Positions 62,639-64,000 of a stretch of 64,000 bases of DNA are shown here, piece after piece. Source of the stretch: Pseudomonas paralactis (lineage in GTDB: Bacteria > Pseudomonadota > Gammaproteobacteria > Pseudomonadales > Pseudomonadaceae). The position numbers and the translations under genes are program-made. Position 1 is the first letter of the stretch. The number at the start of each line of letters is the position of its first letter. The stretch lies in the NCBI RefSeq assembly GCF_001439735.1, contig NZ_JYLN01000006.1:248001-312000 (forward strand), read 5' to 3'. The notes beneath the pieces are model-generated. The model did not search any database, was not told the DNA's origin, and was given only the letters and a program-made list of their open reading frames with translations.

Positions 62639-62868
62639 CTCCTTGATTGATGGAGTCGCCAGACATCGCTGCTAAACGAAAAGGGTGGCGACCGTACGCG
62701 GGTTAGCAGACCAGGAATCAAGGAACCCGGCGCACCCGAAAGTGCCCCACGCACAGCCGCCATGATACGAACCAGCGGATGCAGAAAGCATCGCCCGAAC
62801 GGATGGTGGCTTTGCAGGCCTTGATATTAACCGAGCTGCTAAACCCGGTCGCTGATTTTGCAGCGACA
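62639..62868 (-). ncRNA. C4-like antisense element in the DUF6124 leader
   Basis: On the minus strand the leader has three related parts. Copy A: CTGCTAAACCCG and CCTTGAT read on the plus strand at 62836-62847 and 62819-62825. Middle element M: the complements TTAGCAG (62703-62709) and AATCAAGG (62716-62723). Copy B: CTGCTAA (62669-62675) and CCTTGATT (62641-62648), the last overlapping the Shine-Dalgarno sequence of the DUF6124 gene. M can therefore pair with A or with B, and pairing with B hides the ribosome site. The two-block layout is that of C4/CI antisense RNAs of phages P1/P7 and P4. A 7-bp perfect hairpin (GTCGCTG/CAGCGAC, 62849-62868) lies upstream. No transcript data; inferred from sequence. 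Confidence 0.6.
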
Positions 62869-63047
62869 GGGGGAAGGCTAGGCTTGTTGGTTGGGGGGCG
62901 CTAGTTCATCAATAGCGCTGCATCTTGCGGGAAAATTCCGAAGCCTGGCCCTGTTGACCTCCCTCGTCGTCAGGCTCTGCTAAAAGATCCAGTCCTCAGC
63001 CCGAACCACCTGGCAGAACGGCCCGCACCGCCCCGGTGTTGGTGCCT

Positions 63048-63581
63048 TTAGTGAACGGATGGGGAAATATTGAGCGCAGGTGTTGCGTTCGTCACCACAA
63101 TCCCCAAAGGCCCGCTGCGCTTTTCCACCGTCGCCCAGCCCTGATCACCGCTACCGCCCACATGACAGATCTTGATTTGCTTGTTCACTTCCGTATCGAA
63201 CACCAGGATGCCCGAACAACTACGGCTGCCGCCTGTTGTGTATTCGTACTGGGTTGTGTAGGTGCGCAGCGTCGCACTTGTAAGAAGGATGACGACTGCT
63301 AGCAGGGAGATCATGGCCATGGCACTTGCGATGAACGTACCGAGAAAAAACCTCAATCGGTCCAGGGGCTTTTTACGCAGCCATTCGGTTTTCCTGACGC
63401 GCCAGACATAGAGCATCAGCACAATTGCCAGCACCGGCGACGCGATCAGGCAGATCTTCTCGGCCAACGGCTTGAAGTGCACAGACGGCCAGATAACGAA
63501 TACCCAGGCCAGCACCAGCGCCATGGACACCAGCATGCCAATGGCGACCGGTATTACGAAGGCGTAGGAGTTTTTGTTCAA
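63048..63581 (-). CDS. Hypothetical membrane protein
   Basis: A 177-residue protein with three predicted membrane segments (VAIGMLVSMALVLAWVFVIW, IASPVLAIVLMLYVW, FIASAMAMISLLAVVILL), followed by a C-terminal soluble domain of about 70 residues with two Cys (GGSRSCSGILVF, KICHVGG), a likely periplasmic disulfide domain. No family recognised. It is upstream of the first DUF6124 gene on the same strand and downstream of the second, and may be part of the same accessory cluster. Confidence 0.7.
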   Translation of the reverse strand: MNKNSYAFVIPVAIGMLVSMALVLAWVFVIWPSVHFKPLAEKICLIASPVLAIVLMLYVWRVRKTEWLRKKPLDRLRFFLGTFIASAMAMISLLAVVILLTSATLRTYTTQYEYTTGGSRSCSGILVFDTEVNKQIKICHVGGSGDQGWATVEKRSGPLGIVVTNATPALNISPSVH

Positions 63582-63672
63582 TGGGAGTTCGTCCTTGTCA
63601 TCAATGCTTTGAGGGCCGCGGCGGGGGATATGATGGCAGCGATGCGCTTGGATGTCTGAGACGCATGACAGA

Positions 63673-63707
63673 AAAAGGCCGAGCCGCTGAACGCGCCTCG
63701 GCCTTTT
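63673..63707 (-). terminator. Terminator downstream of the second DUF6124 gene
   Basis: AAAAGGCCGAG (63673-63683) and CTCGGCCTTTT (63697-63707) form a perfect 11-bp stem-loop with a 13-base loop. It lies 3 bp after the stop of the DUF6124 gene at 63710-63961 and has A/T tracts on both sides, so it can act in either direction. Confidence 0.88.
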
Positions 63708-63709
63708 GG

Positions 63710-63961
63710 TTACTGGAAGGTTTGCCTGTCTTGGGTGAGCACCAGCACCCGCTCAACCAACAGCTCACCCAGCACGGTGAGTTGCTGAGCGGCCAACAGC
63801 TTGTGGCGGTTGGCGCCTTCCAGTTCGAAGGCCAGGTCGGTGGTCATGGCGTTGAGAGAGGCGAGAGTTTCGCTGGCTTGGATCAGGAGGGTTTCGCAGG
63901 GAATGTCTGGAGAGAGTGTGAAGAGGTTGGCGGAGGGGGGATTGGGGGTGATCTTTTTCAC
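63710..63961 (-). CDS. DUF6124 family protein, paralogue 2
   Basis: An 83-residue protein: MKKITPNPPSANLFTLSPDI, then the same helical core as the copy at 62376 (ETLASLNAMTTDLAFELEGA, NRHKLLAAQQLTVLGELLVE). It starts with GTG at 63961, preceded by AGGAG 7 bases upstream. That ribosome site lies within a perfect 7-bp hairpin (63967-63990). Tandem copies with different leader structures suggest a recently duplicated family whose translation is controlled. Function unknown. Confidence 0.85.
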   Translation of the reverse strand: MKKITPNPPSANLFTLSPDIPCETLLIQASETLASLNAMTTDLAFELEGANRHKLLAAQQLTVLGELLVERVLVLTQDRQTFQ

Positions 63962-63966
63962 GATGA

Positions 63967-63990
63967 AGCTCCTACACTGTTTAAGGAGCT
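63967..63990 (-). promoter_or_regulatory. Hairpin hiding the ribosome site of DUF6124 paralogue 2
   Basis: AGCTCCT (63984-63990 on the minus strand) and AGGAGCT (63967-63973) are perfect 7-bp inverted copies with a 10-base loop. The downstream arm contains the AGGAG Shine-Dalgarno sequence of the GTG-started gene at 63961. Folding would reduce translation unless opened by a factor, temperature or an antisense RNA. Upstream context is cut off by the window edge. Confidence 0.6.
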
Positions 63991-64000
63991 GCCTCCCCCT

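Noticed and set aside
62491..62763. Short ORF starting MAAVRGALSGAPG over the DUF6124 leader
   Set aside because: It overlaps the DUF6124 start in another frame and spans the antisense element. It might be a translated leader peptide as in phage C4 regions, but I cannot show it is a gene, so I list it only as part of the RNA finding.

Overview
The window is a chromosomal segment of a fluorescent-group Pseudomonas (P. fluorescens/P. putida-like). The evidence is high GC with strong GC3 bias, many Pseudomonas REP/REPIN repeats, a complete has haem-acquisition locus, a cyanide-insensitive oxidase (cioAB), and a right half whose gene order (luxR solo, fpr, mscL, katB, ankyrin gene, radA, PilZ gene, cstA, yjiX, yjiA, glyA, GGDEF/EAL gene, gdhA, Lon-like protease, UPF0114 gene) matches from memory the P. 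aeruginosa PA4574-PA4615 region and the ppoR-fpr-mscL-radA region of P. putida. I saw no rRNA, tRNA, CRISPR array, insertion sequence or integrase.

Layout. 1-1652: start of a zinc metallopeptidase gene, a lipoprotein and a DMT exporter. 1654-7294: a quinate/shikimate catabolic cluster with an MFS permease, a fused 3-dehydroshikimate dehydratase (quiC), a TetR regulator, a quinate/shikimate dehydrogenase and a type II dehydroquinase. Together these convert quinate or shikimate to protocatechuate, and three promoters share a probable operator. 7431-17205: the haem hemophore system hasI-hasS-hasR-hasA-hasD-hasE-hasF behind a Fur box. 17308-18200: a DUF4160/DUF2442 gene pair that looks like an accessory toxin-antitoxin-type module. 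18326-20697: trmA and an NCS2 purine permease. 20886-25119: a small secreted protein and a three-subunit molybdenum aldehyde oxidoreductase (paoABC-like). 25257-29441: an MFS exporter and cioA-cioB-DUF2474 behind a perfect ANR box. 29561-37536: rlmG, ppoR, fpr, mscL, katB, ankyrin gene, radA and mapZ. 37710-46567: a btsT/cstA-yjiX-yjiA carbon-starvation operon, glyA and the cyclic-di-GMP enzyme morA. 46852-53776: ettA, gdhA, a Gre-like factor, a lipoprotein, a DUF4105 protein and a DUF3015 protein. 54041-61127: a Lon-like protease, hypothetical genes, a UPF0114 membrane protein and an ArnT-like glycosyltransferase. 61244-63961: a periplasmic hypothetical protein, a membrane protein and two DUF6124 paralogues.

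The most unusual signal is the leader of the first DUF6124 gene (62631-62890, minus strand). A central element is complementary both to an upstream copy and to a second copy that contains the gene's Shine-Dalgarno sequence. This is the layout of the C4/CI antisense RNAs of phages P1/P7 and P4. The second DUF6124 gene has its Shine-Dalgarno sequence inside a perfect hairpin. Other points of interest are 13 REPIN-type repeats of two families (one nested inside another), repeated inverted motifs upstream of the LuxR solo, and an isolated 24-bp palindrome at 56733-56756.
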